Below are positions 8,494-16,986 of a DNA stretch of 64,000 nucleotides, piece after piece. This DNA comes from CFX5 sp023384495. GTDB lineage: Bacteria > Chloroflexota > Anaerolineae > Caldilineales > Caldilineaceae. The DNA lies in the NCBI GenBank assembly GCA_048499455.1, contig JASNZV010000002.1:372001-436000 (forward strand). The letters run 5' to 3'. Position 1 is the stretch's first letter, and each line of letters begins with the position of its first letter. The notes beneath the pieces were generated by a model. It was not told the DNA's origin, did no database searches, and saw nothing but the letters and a program-made list of their open reading frames with translations. The translations under genes and the position numbers were made by a program.

Positions 8494-9033
8494 ATGAGCA
8501 TCAAACATGTATTGCTTGCGCTACTGCACAGCGAACCGGCTCACGGCTACGAGCTGAAACGACAGTTCGATGATACAGTGGGCAAGCTTTGGCCTGTCCA
8601 ACAGGCGCAAATCTATAACAATCTGCGCCTCTTGGAGAAAGATGGCCTGATTGCGCTCGACATTCGAGTCGAGCAAGACAATCTACCCGACCGCAAAAAT
8701 TACCGCCTAACCGAGGAAGGCCAGGCCGCACTGGTCGCATGGACGCAGGCGCCCGTCCGCTCCAGCCGACAACTGAAAGATGACTTCTATCTCAAACTGG
8801 CCACCCTGGCGACGGTGCTCGATGAGCCAGAGACGTTGGCGGCGCTGATCTGGCGGCAGCGCGAGGTCCATTTGCTCCACCTGCGCGAATTGGAGCGGGC
8901 GCTATCCGAGGCGGAAGCCCACAACGACGCTGTCACCGCCAGCCTGTTGGATGGCGCCATCCTTCACGCCGAGGCAGACCTGGCGTGGCTTGACCGCTGC
9001 GAAACGCGCCTGCTGATGGGGGGCGCACGATGA
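8494..9033 (+). CDS. PadR family transcriptional regulator
   Basis: A 179-residue repressor with an N-terminal winged helix (SIKHVLLALLHSEPAHGYEL, then YNNLRLLEKDGLI) and a C-terminal helical dimerisation domain, the layout of PadR subfamily s1 (PadR_N plus Vir_act_alpha_C). Its stop overlaps the next start by 4 bp (ATGA at 9030), so it is translationally coupled to the permease gene. PadR-family proteins next to ABC exporters usually sense a toxic or peptide ligand and derepress the exporter. The strong promoter with two dyads just upstream fits self-repression. Confidence 0.9.
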   Translation: MSIKHVLLALLHSEPAHGYELKRQFDDTVGKLWPVQQAQIYNNLRLLEKDGLIALDIRVEQDNLPDRKNYRLTEEGQAALVAWTQAPVRSSRQLKDDFYLKLATLATVLDEPETLAALIWRQREVHLLHLRELERALSEAEAHNDAVTASLLDGAILHAEADLAWLDRCETRLLMGGAR

Positions 9034-10367
9034 GCCGTTGGCGCCGCTTTTGGGGGATCGCACCTGCCTATTTGCGCACTGCCGGGCGACGGGAGTGGCA
9101 ACTTGTCGTGCTGGCGTTTGTGGGGCTTGCGCCCGGTGTCGCTGCCGTGGTGGCCTGGTCGCAACTGGCCCGCCTGCTCCAGGCCGAGCCCCATGCCGAT
9201 GCATTGCGCACCTGGTTGCTGCCCACTCAATTGCTCGACCTGCTGGGGCCATCCGGTGTGCTGATCGGCGCCGGCGTGGTGACGCTGTTGATCGGCTGTC
9301 TGGGATTGGCGAATGTCTATCTCGCCAGTGTGGAGCGGCGGTTAGGTGAGTTGGCGCTCTGGATGGGTCTTGGGCTCAGCCGGCTGGAGACTGCATCGCT
9401 CCTTTTGCTCGAGGTGTTGGCGATTGGGCTGCTGGGGAGCGGCGTAGGGCTGTTGTTGGGGCTGCTGCTCACCTGGCTCACCTGGCCGTCGGCGCGCATC
9501 TACTTTCAACTGGCGGGGGCCAACCAGGTGGAGCCACTGCTGCTATTGAGCAGCATCGCAGTCGGCATGTTGGCCGCCTTGCTCTTTATGGGTTTATCGG
9601 CGCTGGTAGTGGCGTTTGAGTTGCCCAGCCTCGCTCTGCGCGGGCGGCGCCACTCGGAATGGCTGGATGCCTGGCAGGAATGGCGCACCACCATCACGGG
9701 CACCTTGTTTGCCGGGATTCTGGCGCTGGCGGCCAGCGCGCCGGTCTTGACCGTTGAATCGGCGCTAGCCCTGACTGGGTTGGCGTTTGGCTTGAGTGCG
9801 ATACTGAGCATCGGCGGCTGGCTGCTCACTCGTCTTTATCGGCGGCTGCCCAAGCCGGCATGGACACCCCTGTGGGCGCTGGCGCTCCAGGGATTGGCGC
9901 GCCACCCACGCCACACCGCAGGTCTGACGCTGGCGCTCACCACCGGTTCGTACAGCGTGGGCCTGGCTGCACTCACCTGGCTTGATGGGCTGGCTGATTC
10001 GGCCTTTCCATTTTGGGTGGCGGGCATGGTGTTGGTGGCGGGCGCCAGCCTGGTGTTGACAGCCGCCTCGCTAGCCGCGCTGGAGCGACGACGAGAATAT
10101 GGGTTGCTGATGGCGTTGGGCGCGCGTCGCCGCCGGCTCTGGCGCCTGATCCTATTAGAATATGCGATTGTCGCCATTGGGGGTGGCAGCCTGGGCGCCC
10201 TCATGGCCCTGGCCAACTGGGCGCTCTCGCATGGCCGAGGGGCGTGGTGGTTGGCCGTCTGCATCGTGGCCGCGGATCTATTGGGCGCGCTGCTTTCAGC
10301 CTGTGCTGGGGCTGCCCCCGTACTCTGGCTCGTAACACGACGCTCACCGGGGACGGTTGTTCGCTGA
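9030..10367 (+). CDS. FtsX-like ABC transporter permease
   Basis: A 445-residue integral membrane protein with about ten hydrophobic segments, in two halves that each resemble an FtsX/MacB permease core: LGELALWMGLGLSRLETASLLLLE near 105-130 and REYGLLMALGARRRRLWRLILLE near 355-377. These alignments with the coupling-helix region are the basis for the call. It lacks a large extracytoplasmic MacB domain. It starts inside the stop of the regulator gene and is followed by a small membrane protein and an ATPase gene, together forming one ABC export operon. Confidence 0.82.
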   Translation: MSRWRRFWGIAPAYLRTAGRREWQLVVLAFVGLAPGVAAVVAWSQLARLLQAEPHADALRTWLLPTQLLDLLGPSGVLIGAGVVTLLIGCLGLANVYLASVERRLGELALWMGLGLSRLETASLLLLEVLAIGLLGSGVGLLLGLLLTWLTWPSARIYFQLAGANQVEPLLLLSSIAVGMLAALLFMGLSALVVAFELPSLALRGRRHSEWLDAWQEWRTTITGTLFAGILALAASAPVLTVESALALTGLAFGLSAILSIGGWLLTRLYRRLPKPAWTPLWALALQGLARHPRHTAGLTLALTTGSYSVGLAALTWLDGLADSAFPFWVAGMVLVAGASLVLTAASLAALERRREYGLLMALGARRRRLWRLILLEYAIVAIGGGSLGALMALANWALSHGRGAWWLAVCIVAADLLGALLSACAGAAPVLWLVTRRSPGTVVR

Positions 10368-10380
10368 GAGGAGGGACCGG

Positions 10381-10887
10381 ATGAATCCCGTATTGCGTGG
10401 CTGGCGATTGGGTGGATATGTGGGCAGCCACTTGGCCGTGGTCTATGCGTTGCTGGCCGCCCTCGCCTTTTATCTCCAGATTGCCGCCGGTGGTCAATGG
10501 GCTGCGGTCTGGCGCTCGGAACGATTAATGATCGCCTCGCTCTTGGGCGACGGGGTGGGAGCGCTTGTGCTGGCCCCATTCCTGATTGTAATCCCAGTGG
10601 GCCTGGCCTGGCTCGCCGGCAGCATCGCGGGGGCGTTGACTGGGCTACTGGCATGGCTCTTTACCAGCCGGATGCCGGCGCGCTTGTGGGGCATGTTCTG
10701 TTTTGGCGTGCCGCCACTCGTCTTTCATACGGCGGCCGAGCTGAGGCCCCATCTTATCGTTGGCGAACATTGGCTCAATTCATATTGGTTTTGGATCGGC
10801 CTACCCTCGCTCATTGCAGTGCTAATTGGCGGCTGGGTGGGTGAGCACCTGGCGCTCCACCGACCAGCCCAGGGTGAACCCGTATAA
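10381..10887 (+). CDS. Hypothetical membrane protein in the PadR-ABC operon
   Basis: 168 residues with about four to five hydrophobic segments and no family I recognise. The ATG at 10381 has GAGGAGGGA four bases upstream; an earlier in-frame start at 10357 would overlap the permease gene. It lies between permease and ATPase, 13 bp after the former and 24 bp before the latter, so it is probably an accessory membrane subunit of the transporter. Confidence 0.72.
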   Translation: MNPVLRGWRLGGYVGSHLAVVYALLAALAFYLQIAAGGQWAAVWRSERLMIASLLGDGVGALVLAPFLIVIPVGLAWLAGSIAGALTGLLAWLFTSRMPARLWGMFCFGVPPLVFHTAAELRPHLIVGEHWLNSYWFWIGLPSLIAVLIGGWVGEHLALHRPAQGEPV

Positions 10888-10911
10888 CCCATATAGAGGA
10901 GAACAAGAATC

Positions 10912-11649
10912 ATGACTGAGCAAACCATTTTGGTGCAGGCGGACGCATTGTCCAAACGCTACCACGCCGGGGGGGGATGGGTGCCGGCGCTCACCGAGGC
11001 GAGCCTGGTTGTTCGTGCGGGCGAACTGGTGGCGCTTGTGGGTCCCACCGGCAGCGGCAAGACCACGCTGCTGGCGCTGCTGGCAGGGCTTGAACAACCC
11101 GATGCCGGCGCGGTGACGTTGCTGGGGCAGCCCCTACACGCACTCAACAGCGACCAGGTGATCGATCTACGCAGCCAGGCCGTGGGCTTTATCTATCAGA
11201 ACTACAATCTCTTCCCAGGGTTTACCGTGCGCGAAAATATTGGGCTGCCACTTCGCCTCATGCTACGCCCCCCGTTTGACGCCCAACAGCGATCGGGGCA
11301 GTTGCTGGCCGAGATGAACATTATGGAGCTCGCCAGTCGCTATCCGGATGAGCTTTCGGGGGGGCAACAACAGATGGTGGCTGTGGCGCGCGCGTTGGCC
11401 GCCAATCCACCGCTCATCCTGGCCGATGAGCCGACGGCCAACCTCGATAGCGCCACCGCCCGTCAGATTGTCGCCCGCCTGCGCGCCCTGGCCGACAGCG
11501 GCGAACATGGCGTGCTACTGGCGACCCACGATCTGCGCACCGCAAGCCAGGCCGATCGCGTGCTGACCTTGCGCGACGGGCGCATCGTCAAGGAGACGTT
11601 GCTCCAGCCCGGCCGCGCCACCCAGGATGTCCTCGCAGAGCTGGCGTAA
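10912..11649 (+). CDS. ABC transporter ATP-binding protein (MacB/LolD type)
   Basis: A 245-residue ATPase. Walker A GPTGSGKTT near 44-52, Q-loop, signature LSGGQQQMVAVARAL near 146, Walker B LILADEPTANLDS near 166, and the H-loop ATHD near 205. The sequence type is that of MacB/LolD/FtsE ATPases, which pair with FtsX-like permeases such as the one encoded at 9030. GAGGAG lies upstream of the start. It is the last gene of the four-gene PadR operon; a short stem-loop (AACTG/CAGTT) and T-run at 11664-11686 may terminate it. Confidence 0.9.
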   Translation: MTEQTILVQADALSKRYHAGGGWVPALTEASLVVRAGELVALVGPTGSGKTTLLALLAGLEQPDAGAVTLLGQPLHALNSDQVIDLRSQAVGFIYQNYNLFPGFTVRENIGLPLRLMLRPPFDAQQRSGQLLAEMNIMELASRYPDELSGGQQQMVAVARALAANPPLILADEPTANLDSATARQIVARLRALADSGEHGVLLATHDLRTASQADRVLTLRDGRIVKETLLQPGRATQDVLAELA

Positions 11650-11806
11650 GCCATGAGAGGCGCAACTGCCGGGGACAGTTTTTGACAAGACGAGTGCAAA
11701 GGGCCAAAATTGCCTGGATTCGATCACTTGTAGATTTGATATCTATCCGTATATTCTGCGCCCGCAACCATCGACGGATAGACGTATATACGTTTGGCTA
11801 ATGCGC

Positions 11807-11891
11807 TATACTAAGCTCTGTTTGAAAACCGGAATTACTCAAAGGAGTAAGCGTCTTCACAAAGTCCGGTTTTCAAATCAACCGCAGTATA
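11807..11891. repeat. Palindromic element, family A copy 1, upstream of glyQS
   Basis: Outer arms TATACT (11807-11812) and AGTATA (11886-11891); inner perfect 13-bp arms TTTGAAAACCGGA / TCCGGTTTTCAAA (11821-11833, 11865-11877); and a small central hairpin TTACTC/GAGTAA. The same architecture recurs at about 41143, 43683 and 50927. The right end provides a consensus -10 TATAAT (11888-11893), 22 nt before the glyQS start. Confidence 0.8.
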
Positions 11892-11914
11892 ATCACATAT
11901 TGAAAGAGTATCTC

Positions 11915-14900
11915 ATGCCCAAGCCACCCTCCATGCAAGAGGTAATCCGCCGGTTGAACGACTACTGGAGCGCGCGCGGTTGCACTCTTTGGCAACCCTA
12001 CAGCGAAAAAGTGGGCGCCGGCACCATGAACCCGGCCACCGTCCTGCGCGTCCTTGGCCCCGAACCGTGGAACGTCGCCTATGTGGAGCCTTCATTCCGC
12101 GCCGATGATGGCCGCTACGCCGAAAACCCCAATCGGATGCAGATGCACCATCAATACCAGGTCATTCTCAAGCCCGACCCCGGCAACCCCCAAGAACTCT
12201 ACCTGGGTAGCCTCGAAGCTGTCGGCCTCGACCGGACGCGTCACGACATCCGCTTTGTGGAGGACAACTGGGAATCACCCGCGCTCGGCGCATGGGGGCT
12301 GGGTTGGGAGGTCTGGCTCGACGGTCAGGAGATCACCCAGTTTACCTACTTCCAACAGGCGGGCAGCCTGCCGCTTGACCCAGTGAGCGTCGAGATCACC
12401 TATGGCCTTGACCGCATCGTCATGTACCTGCAAAACAAGACGCAGGTGTGGGATATCGATGTGGATGGCGTCCATACCTTTGCAGAAGTCTACAAACAGG
12501 CCGAAATCGAGAACTGCGCCTACAACTTTGAGGTCGCTGATGTCGAACGGCTCAAACTCATGTACGACCTCTACAAGGCTGAGGCGGACGCCTGCATCCG
12601 GCGCGCGCTGGTGTTGCCGGCGCATGATTACATCTTGCGCCAGAGCCAGACCTTCAACCTGCTCGACGCCCGTGGCGCGATTGGGGTAACCGAGCGGGCC
12701 AAGTTCTTCGCCGGGATGCGCGCCCAGGCTCGCGCCGTGGCCGAGCTCTATGTCCAACAGCGCGAACGCGAGGAGTATCCGTGGATCACGGAGTCACAGG
12801 ACCGCAGAAATGGCAACCAGGACACCGCGACAACGCAGTCAACGCTCCAAATCCCCAATCCTAAATCCCCAATCCCGAATTCTTTCCTGCTCGAGCTCGG
12901 TTCGGAAGAATTGCCGCCCGATGATCTGGTCGCCGGCATCGAGCAGATCGAAACCAACCTGAGCAGGTTGCTACACGAATACCGCCTCAACTATGATGCA
13001 CTGCGCGTCACGGGGTCGCCGCGCAGGTTGGTCGCCTATATCACGGGGCTGGCCCCGCAGCAACCTGACGATGTGGTGGAAAAACGGGGGCCCGACATCA
13101 GCCGCGCCTTTGATAGCCTGGGCCAACCCACCAAAGCCGCCGAAGGCTTTGCCCGTGGGCAGGGCATATTGGTCGATCAACTCGAGGTGCGCGACAGCTA
13201 TGTCTACGCCGTGAAGCGCGTGGCGGGCCGCCCTACGGTTGAGGTGCTGCCCGAACTCTGCGCCACGCTACTCGATGGCCTGCGCTGGGCCAAAACCATG
13301 CGCTGGAACAGCAGCAATGTCGCCTATCCGCGCCCGTTGCGCTGGATCGTGGCGCTCTATGGCGATCAGACAGTGCCCTTCACATGGGCGGGGATTGCCA
13401 GTGGCAACACGAGCCGAGGCCCTCGCTTTGTCGATGCCACCGCAACGCTCCAGCCCGGCAGCTTCACCACCTTCGAGATTGAAACCGCCGATGCTTATTT
13501 CGAGGCGGTGGGGCGTCAGGGCGTGGTTGTCGATCGCGCCGAGCGCCGGCGGCTGGTGGCGCAACAGGTCGAACAGGTGGCGGCCTCGGTCAGCGGCGCT
13601 ATCCCTACGGATGAGGCCCTGCTCGACGAAGTAACGGATCTGGTCGAGGCGCCCCAGGCCCTGCTCGGCTCGTTCGAAGAGAAATATCTCGCCTTGCCCG
13701 AATCGGTGTTGATCGGGGTGATGAAAAAACACCAACGCTACTTCCCCGTCTTCCGCGATGGCAAGATGCTGGCCCATTTTATCACCGTCGCCAATGCCGC
13801 CAGCCTCGCTCACCCCGAAGTCGTGGTGGCCGGCAACGAGGGCGTGATCCGGGCGCGCTATGCAGATGCAGCCTTCTTCTATCGCCGCGACACCGAGCGC
13901 ACGCTCGCCGACTTTACCCCCCGGCTGGGTACGCTCACCTTCCACGCCAAGCTTGGCTCCATGCTCGACAAGGTGGAACGGCTCGAGCAACTGGCGCCAC
14001 AGATCGCGCGCACACTCGGCGCGCATGACGACGCGTTGGCGCATGTGACGCGCGCAGCTTCGTTGGCCAAGTCGGACCTGGTCACCTCGATGGTGGTGGA
14101 GATGACCAGCCTGCAAGGGATCATCGGTGAAGTCTATGCCCGGCAGAGCGGTGAGCCGGAAGCAGTGGCGCAGGCGATCCGCGAGCACTACCTGCCGCGC
14201 GCCGCCGGCGACGCCAATCCGGCGTCGTTGCCCGGCCTGGCGCTCTCGCTGGCCGACAAGCTCGACAGCCTGATCGGCCTCTTTGCCGTGGGCGCCATCC
14301 CCACCGGCAGCGCCGACCCATTTGGGCTGCGTCGCGCTGCGCTGGGCGTGGTGTACAACTTGCTGGCCGCACAGGCAGACTTTAGCATACGCACAGCGTT
14401 GGAAGCCGCCGCCGCCCTCCAGCCGGTCGCCGTCTCTGCCGAGGCGCTGGCCGAAGCGCTCACCTTTGTTGAGCGACGCCTGCAAGGGGTGTTGGCCGAG
14501 ATGGGGTTTGCCCACGATGTGGTCGAAGCCGTGTTGGCTGTGCGCGGCGACAACCCCGCTGCGGCGAAGCGGGCGTGTGAGGCGCTGCAGACGCTGATCA
14601 ACGAACCGTGGTGGAGCGAAGCCTTCACCGCGTATGCGCGCTGCGCCCGGATCACGCGCAGCCTGGAGAGTAGACTGCCCCTCAACCCGGGCGCCTATGT
14701 CGAAGCGGTCGAGCATGAATTGCACACGGCCTATAGCGCCGCCGCCATCGTCCTGCGCGAGCGCGATGAGCCGGCCACGGCGCTCGGCGACGAATTGCAC
14801 CGGCTACAGCGCCCCATCAACGCCTACTTCGAGAAGGTTTTGGTCAACGCCGAACAAGAAGAGATTCGGCAGGCGCGGCTTGCGCTCGTTCAACACATTG

Positions 14901-14950
14901 CCGCGTTGCCCACAACGGTTGGAGACCTAAGCAAGCTACAGGGGTTCTAG
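11915..14950 (+). CDS. glyQS: Glycine-tRNA ligase, fused alpha and beta chains (GlyQS)
   Basis: Charges tRNA-Gly. The 1011-residue protein joins the alpha chain (1 to about 300: MQEVIRRLNDYWSARGC, PEPWNVAYVEPSFRADDGRY, YGLDRIVMYLQN) and the beta chain (from about 325: LLELGSEELPPDD, then EKRGP, with a C-terminal DALR-type anticodon region). Fused GlyQS is known in several phyla. The ATG at 11915 is chosen because the conserved alpha-chain start follows at once; the open frame further upstream runs through a palindromic element and has no family similarity. The linker between chains (about 300-324) is encoded by a tandem-repeat sequence seen as non-coding DNA elsewhere. It is monocistronic. 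Confidence 0.95.
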   Translation: MPKPPSMQEVIRRLNDYWSARGCTLWQPYSEKVGAGTMNPATVLRVLGPEPWNVAYVEPSFRADDGRYAENPNRMQMHHQYQVILKPDPGNPQELYLGSLEAVGLDRTRHDIRFVEDNWESPALGAWGLGWEVWLDGQEITQFTYFQQAGSLPLDPVSVEITYGLDRIVMYLQNKTQVWDIDVDGVHTFAEVYKQAEIENCAYNFEVADVERLKLMYDLYKAEADACIRRALVLPAHDYILRQSQTFNLLDARGAIGVTERAKFFAGMRAQARAVAELYVQQREREEYPWITESQDRRNGNQDTATTQSTLQIPNPKSPIPNSFLLELGSEELPPDDLVAGIEQIETNLSRLLHEYRLNYDALRVTGSPRRLVAYITGLAPQQPDDVVEKRGPDISRAFDSLGQPTKAAEGFARGQGILVDQLEVRDSYVYAVKRVAGRPTVEVLPELCATLLDGLRWAKTMRWNSSNVAYPRPLRWIVALYGDQTVPFTWAGIASGNTSRGPRFVDATATLQPGSFTTFEIETADAYFEAVGRQGVVVDRAERRRLVAQQVEQVAASVSGAIPTDEALLDEVTDLVEAPQALLGSFEEKYLALPESVLIGVMKKHQRYFPVFRDGKMLAHFITVANAASLAHPEVVVAGNEGVIRARYADAAFFYRRDTERTLADFTPRLGTLTFHAKLGSMLDKVERLEQLAPQIARTLGAHDDALAHVTRAASLAKSDLVTSMVVEMTSLQGIIGEVYARQSGEPEAVAQAIREHYLPRAAGDANPASLPGLALSLADKLDSLIGLFAVGAIPTGSADPFGLRRAALGVVYNLLAAQADFSIRTALEAAAALQPVAVSAEALAEALTFVERRLQGVLAEMGFAHDVVEAVLAVRGDNPAAAKRACEALQTLINEPWWSEAFTAYARCARITRSLESRLPLNPGAYVEAVEHELHTAYSAAAIVLRERDEPATALGDELHRLQRPINAYFEKVLVNAEQEEIRQARLALVQHIAALPTTVGDLSKLQGF
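12847..12882. repeat. In-frame tandem CCCCAAT-type repeat inside glyQS
   Basis: 36 bp made of repeated AAATCCCCAATCC units, read in frame as QIPNPKSPIPNS in the linker between the alpha and beta domains of glyQS. This kind of short tandem repeat is familiar from intergenic DNA of cyanobacteria and is unrelated to any synthetase sequence. Confidence 0.75.
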
Positions 14951-14963
14951 CGGCCGAACACAG

Positions 14964-15013
14964 AACACAGGATACGGGATGCCAACGCTGTCCTACATCC
15001 CGTATCCTGTGTT
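14964..15013. terminator. Palindromic repeat (ATACGGGAT family), likely two-way terminator
   Basis: Perfect 18-bp inverted repeat AACACAGGATACGGGATG / CATCCCGTATCCTGTGTT with a 14-nt loop. It lies between the converging glyQS and the three-repeat secreted protein gene, so the hairpin could end transcription from both sides. The same core (ATACGGGATA) appears inside the coding region at 29274-29342. Confidence 0.7.
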
Positions 15014-15017
15014 TCAC

Positions 15018-16643
15018 CTACGGCAGCGTCGTCTGTGCGGTTTCGTCGGTGAGCAGGCCGCCGTTGGCGCGTAGCGAATAGGTGGCAGGCACAGCCGAAT
15101 TATTGAACACCACGACTGTGTAATCCCCCCGACCCGACGCATTGAAGACAGCGCGCAATTTGCCGCGGTCGGCCCCAAAACGCACCACACTACCGGTGGC
15201 CAGCCCCACGTCCGAAGGCCGCGCACCGTTGACCACACGACGCAGCCCCTCTTCATCGAGCACCCAGAAATTGAGATTCTCGGCCAGCGCCAGGTTGTCT
15301 TTGGGGTCAAAATCCAATGTAAGCACGATCAGGCCATCGCGGATCGTAGGCGCCAACCCCAGATAATGGTGCTGGTAGGGTTGGTTCAATTCGCCCGCTA
15401 GCCGTTCCACGCCCAGGGTTAGCGTGGGCGCCGTCGTAGCCGCCAGCGCCGGATCGCTCACTTCCACGGTGGTCACCTCGCTGGCCGGAATCACCGATGG
15501 CGCTTCGGGCGTCGCGACCAACACGGGCCCGCCCGCTGTGGGGCCGCTCAGCGCCCCTGCCGTGGCGCCACTGAGTGCCGCAACTTCCATTGCGGCGACC
15601 TTGGCCTCATTGGTCTGCCCATACTGGTCGATCAAGATGCCGCCGTTGACGGCCAGGGCATAGGTGGCGGGGGTCTCCGCATTGTGATAGACAACCACCG
15701 TATAGGGCTGATTGCCCGAGGCGTTAAAGCTCGCCTGCAACTCGTTTGGGAATGGGCTAAAGGGCACGGGGAAACCGGTGGCCAGGTTCAGATCCTCAGG
15801 GCGGCCACCGGAGATCACGCGTCGCAACCCATCCTCGTCGAGGATCAGGAAGTTGATCTTGCCCAACAGCTCCTGCACATCCATCGGCTCGAACGTAAAA
15901 TTGAAGATAATCAGCCCGTCGCGGATGTCCGGCTCCATGTTCAAATAGTGCCGTTCCGAAGGGCGTGTGAATGAACCACTCACCCGCCGGGCTGTGATGG
16001 CGCCAGGCAGCAAAAAGGTGGCGGGGTCGGCCACGCCGGGCGCCACCGTTGGCGTCGGTGAGGGGGTCGGGGTCGGATCGGGGTCAGCGAGCGCCGCGGT
16101 GAGGGTCTGATTGGCGTTGTCAATCAGCACGCCGCCATCCACGCCGAGCGCATAGGTGATGGGCAGATCCGAATTGTTGTAGACGATCACTGTATAGTTG
16201 CCGCGCCCCGAATCTCGGAAAGCCGCGGCCATCTTGTTGCCCACCGGGTCAAACTGGAGCGGACTGCCCGCGGCCACGTTGAGGGTGCGCAGATCGCCGC
16301 CGGCCAGGTAGCGACGCAAACCGTCTTCCGTCAACACATAAAAGTTCACAAAACCGCGCAGGTTGGGGTTATCCTGCGGCTCGTAGGCCAGCGTCAGGGT
16401 GATCACCCCGTCGCGGATCGTCGGCTCCAACCCCAGATAATGGGCGTTGTAACGCAAGGGAAGCGAGCCCTGCAACACAGGCCCGCGCGCGGCGACGATC
16501 TGCGCGGGCGGCGCCGCCAACGCCACCGCCCCAGATGCTGCAAAGAAGACGATAACCGAAACCATACACGCCAACAAAATAACCAATAAAAGCGAGACAA
16601 CTCGAAAAGCTGGACGGACGGATGCGCACATCACAACAGACAT
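15018..16643 (-). CDS. Secreted protein with three PPC-like beta-sandwich repeats
   Basis: 541 residues: a basic N-terminus and hydrophobic segment (about 12-42, signal peptide or anchor), then three homologous repeats of about 110 residues starting near 67, 232 and 425. Each has the pattern HYL-x-x-P-x-IRDG, a strand with (F/W)xVL-x-E-(D/E)GLRR, SGxxxYTVVVxNN, then TYAL-x-(V/A)-(D/N)GG-x-L. The spacing between the first two repeats is Pro/Thr-rich. The repeats recall bacterial pre-peptidase C-terminal domains, but this is a resemblance, not a match I could test. The start is supported by AGGAG 5 nt upstream. The gene diverges from the BTAD regulator at 16987. Confidence 0.75.
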   Translation of the reverse strand: MSVVMCASVRPAFRVVSLLLVILLACMVSVIVFFAASGAVALAAPPAQIVAARGPVLQGSLPLRYNAHYLGLEPTIRDGVITLTLAYEPQDNPNLRGFVNFYVLTEDGLRRYLAGGDLRTLNVAAGSPLQFDPVGNKMAAAFRDSGRGNYTVIVYNNSDLPITYALGVDGGVLIDNANQTLTAALADPDPTPTPSPTPTVAPGVADPATFLLPGAITARRVSGSFTRPSERHYLNMEPDIRDGLIIFNFTFEPMDVQELLGKINFLILDEDGLRRVISGGRPEDLNLATGFPVPFSPFPNELQASFNASGNQPYTVVVYHNAETPATYALAVNGGILIDQYGQTNEAKVAAMEVAALSGATAGALSGPTAGGPVLVATPEAPSVIPASEVTTVEVSDPALAATTAPTLTLGVERLAGELNQPYQHHYLGLAPTIRDGLIVLTLDFDPKDNLALAENLNFWVLDEEGLRRVVNGARPSDVGLATGSVVRFGADRGKLRAVFNASGRGDYTVVVFNNSAVPATYSLRANGGLLTDETAQTTLP

Positions 16644-16986
16644 AACAGCTCCTTCTTCATGGTACTGCTTGAGAGTGATTGCTTCGTAGCGATGATCGAC
16701 ACAAGCACAAAGATAGCGAACACGGTCCCGTCAGTTCACTGCACATTCAAGCCTGACCAGCGCCCATGCTGCGCACAGCGCCAATCTTTGATTGCACTGC
16801 CATTCTACGCTACAATGAGGAAACCGTTCAAGTGGTAGATCGTATGTAAATCGTATGTTTCCCGTTCAACCGTAGAAGCTATCTCAAAATCGGCTGTTGC
16901 TCATGAGTCTACCTGAGTAGCGCAGGCTTGAAACCGGATTTTGAGAGAAATGCTTGTAGGGGACTGACCACCAACGCCCCGCTGCA
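16644..16986. other. Divergent intergenic region with family H palindrome
   Basis: No gene seen. It separates the secreted-protein gene from the BTAD regulator and must hold both promoters. A palindromic element (16879-16946) with arms CTATCTCAAAATCGG and CCGGATTTTGAGAG fills the regulator-proximal part; a second copy occurs at 62202. Confidence 0.6.
16879..16946. repeat. Palindromic element, family H copy 1
   Basis: Arms CTATCTCAAAATCGG (16879-16893) and CCGGATTTTGAGAG (16934-16946 region) around a variable centre of about 40 bp. The arms are nearly identical to those of the copy at 62202-62272, while the centres differ. Confidence 0.75.

Noticed and set aside
11650..11914. T-box leader for glyQS
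   Set aside because: No GGTGGNACCGCG motif or specifier-loop arrangement; the hairpins belong to a dispersed palindrome family.
13268..14800. A 510-codon open frame on the minus strand opposite glyQS
   Set aside because: It lies wholly inside a well-conserved synthetase gene; its product is rich in Gln, His and Arg without domain motifs, as expected of an antisense frame in G+C-rich DNA.
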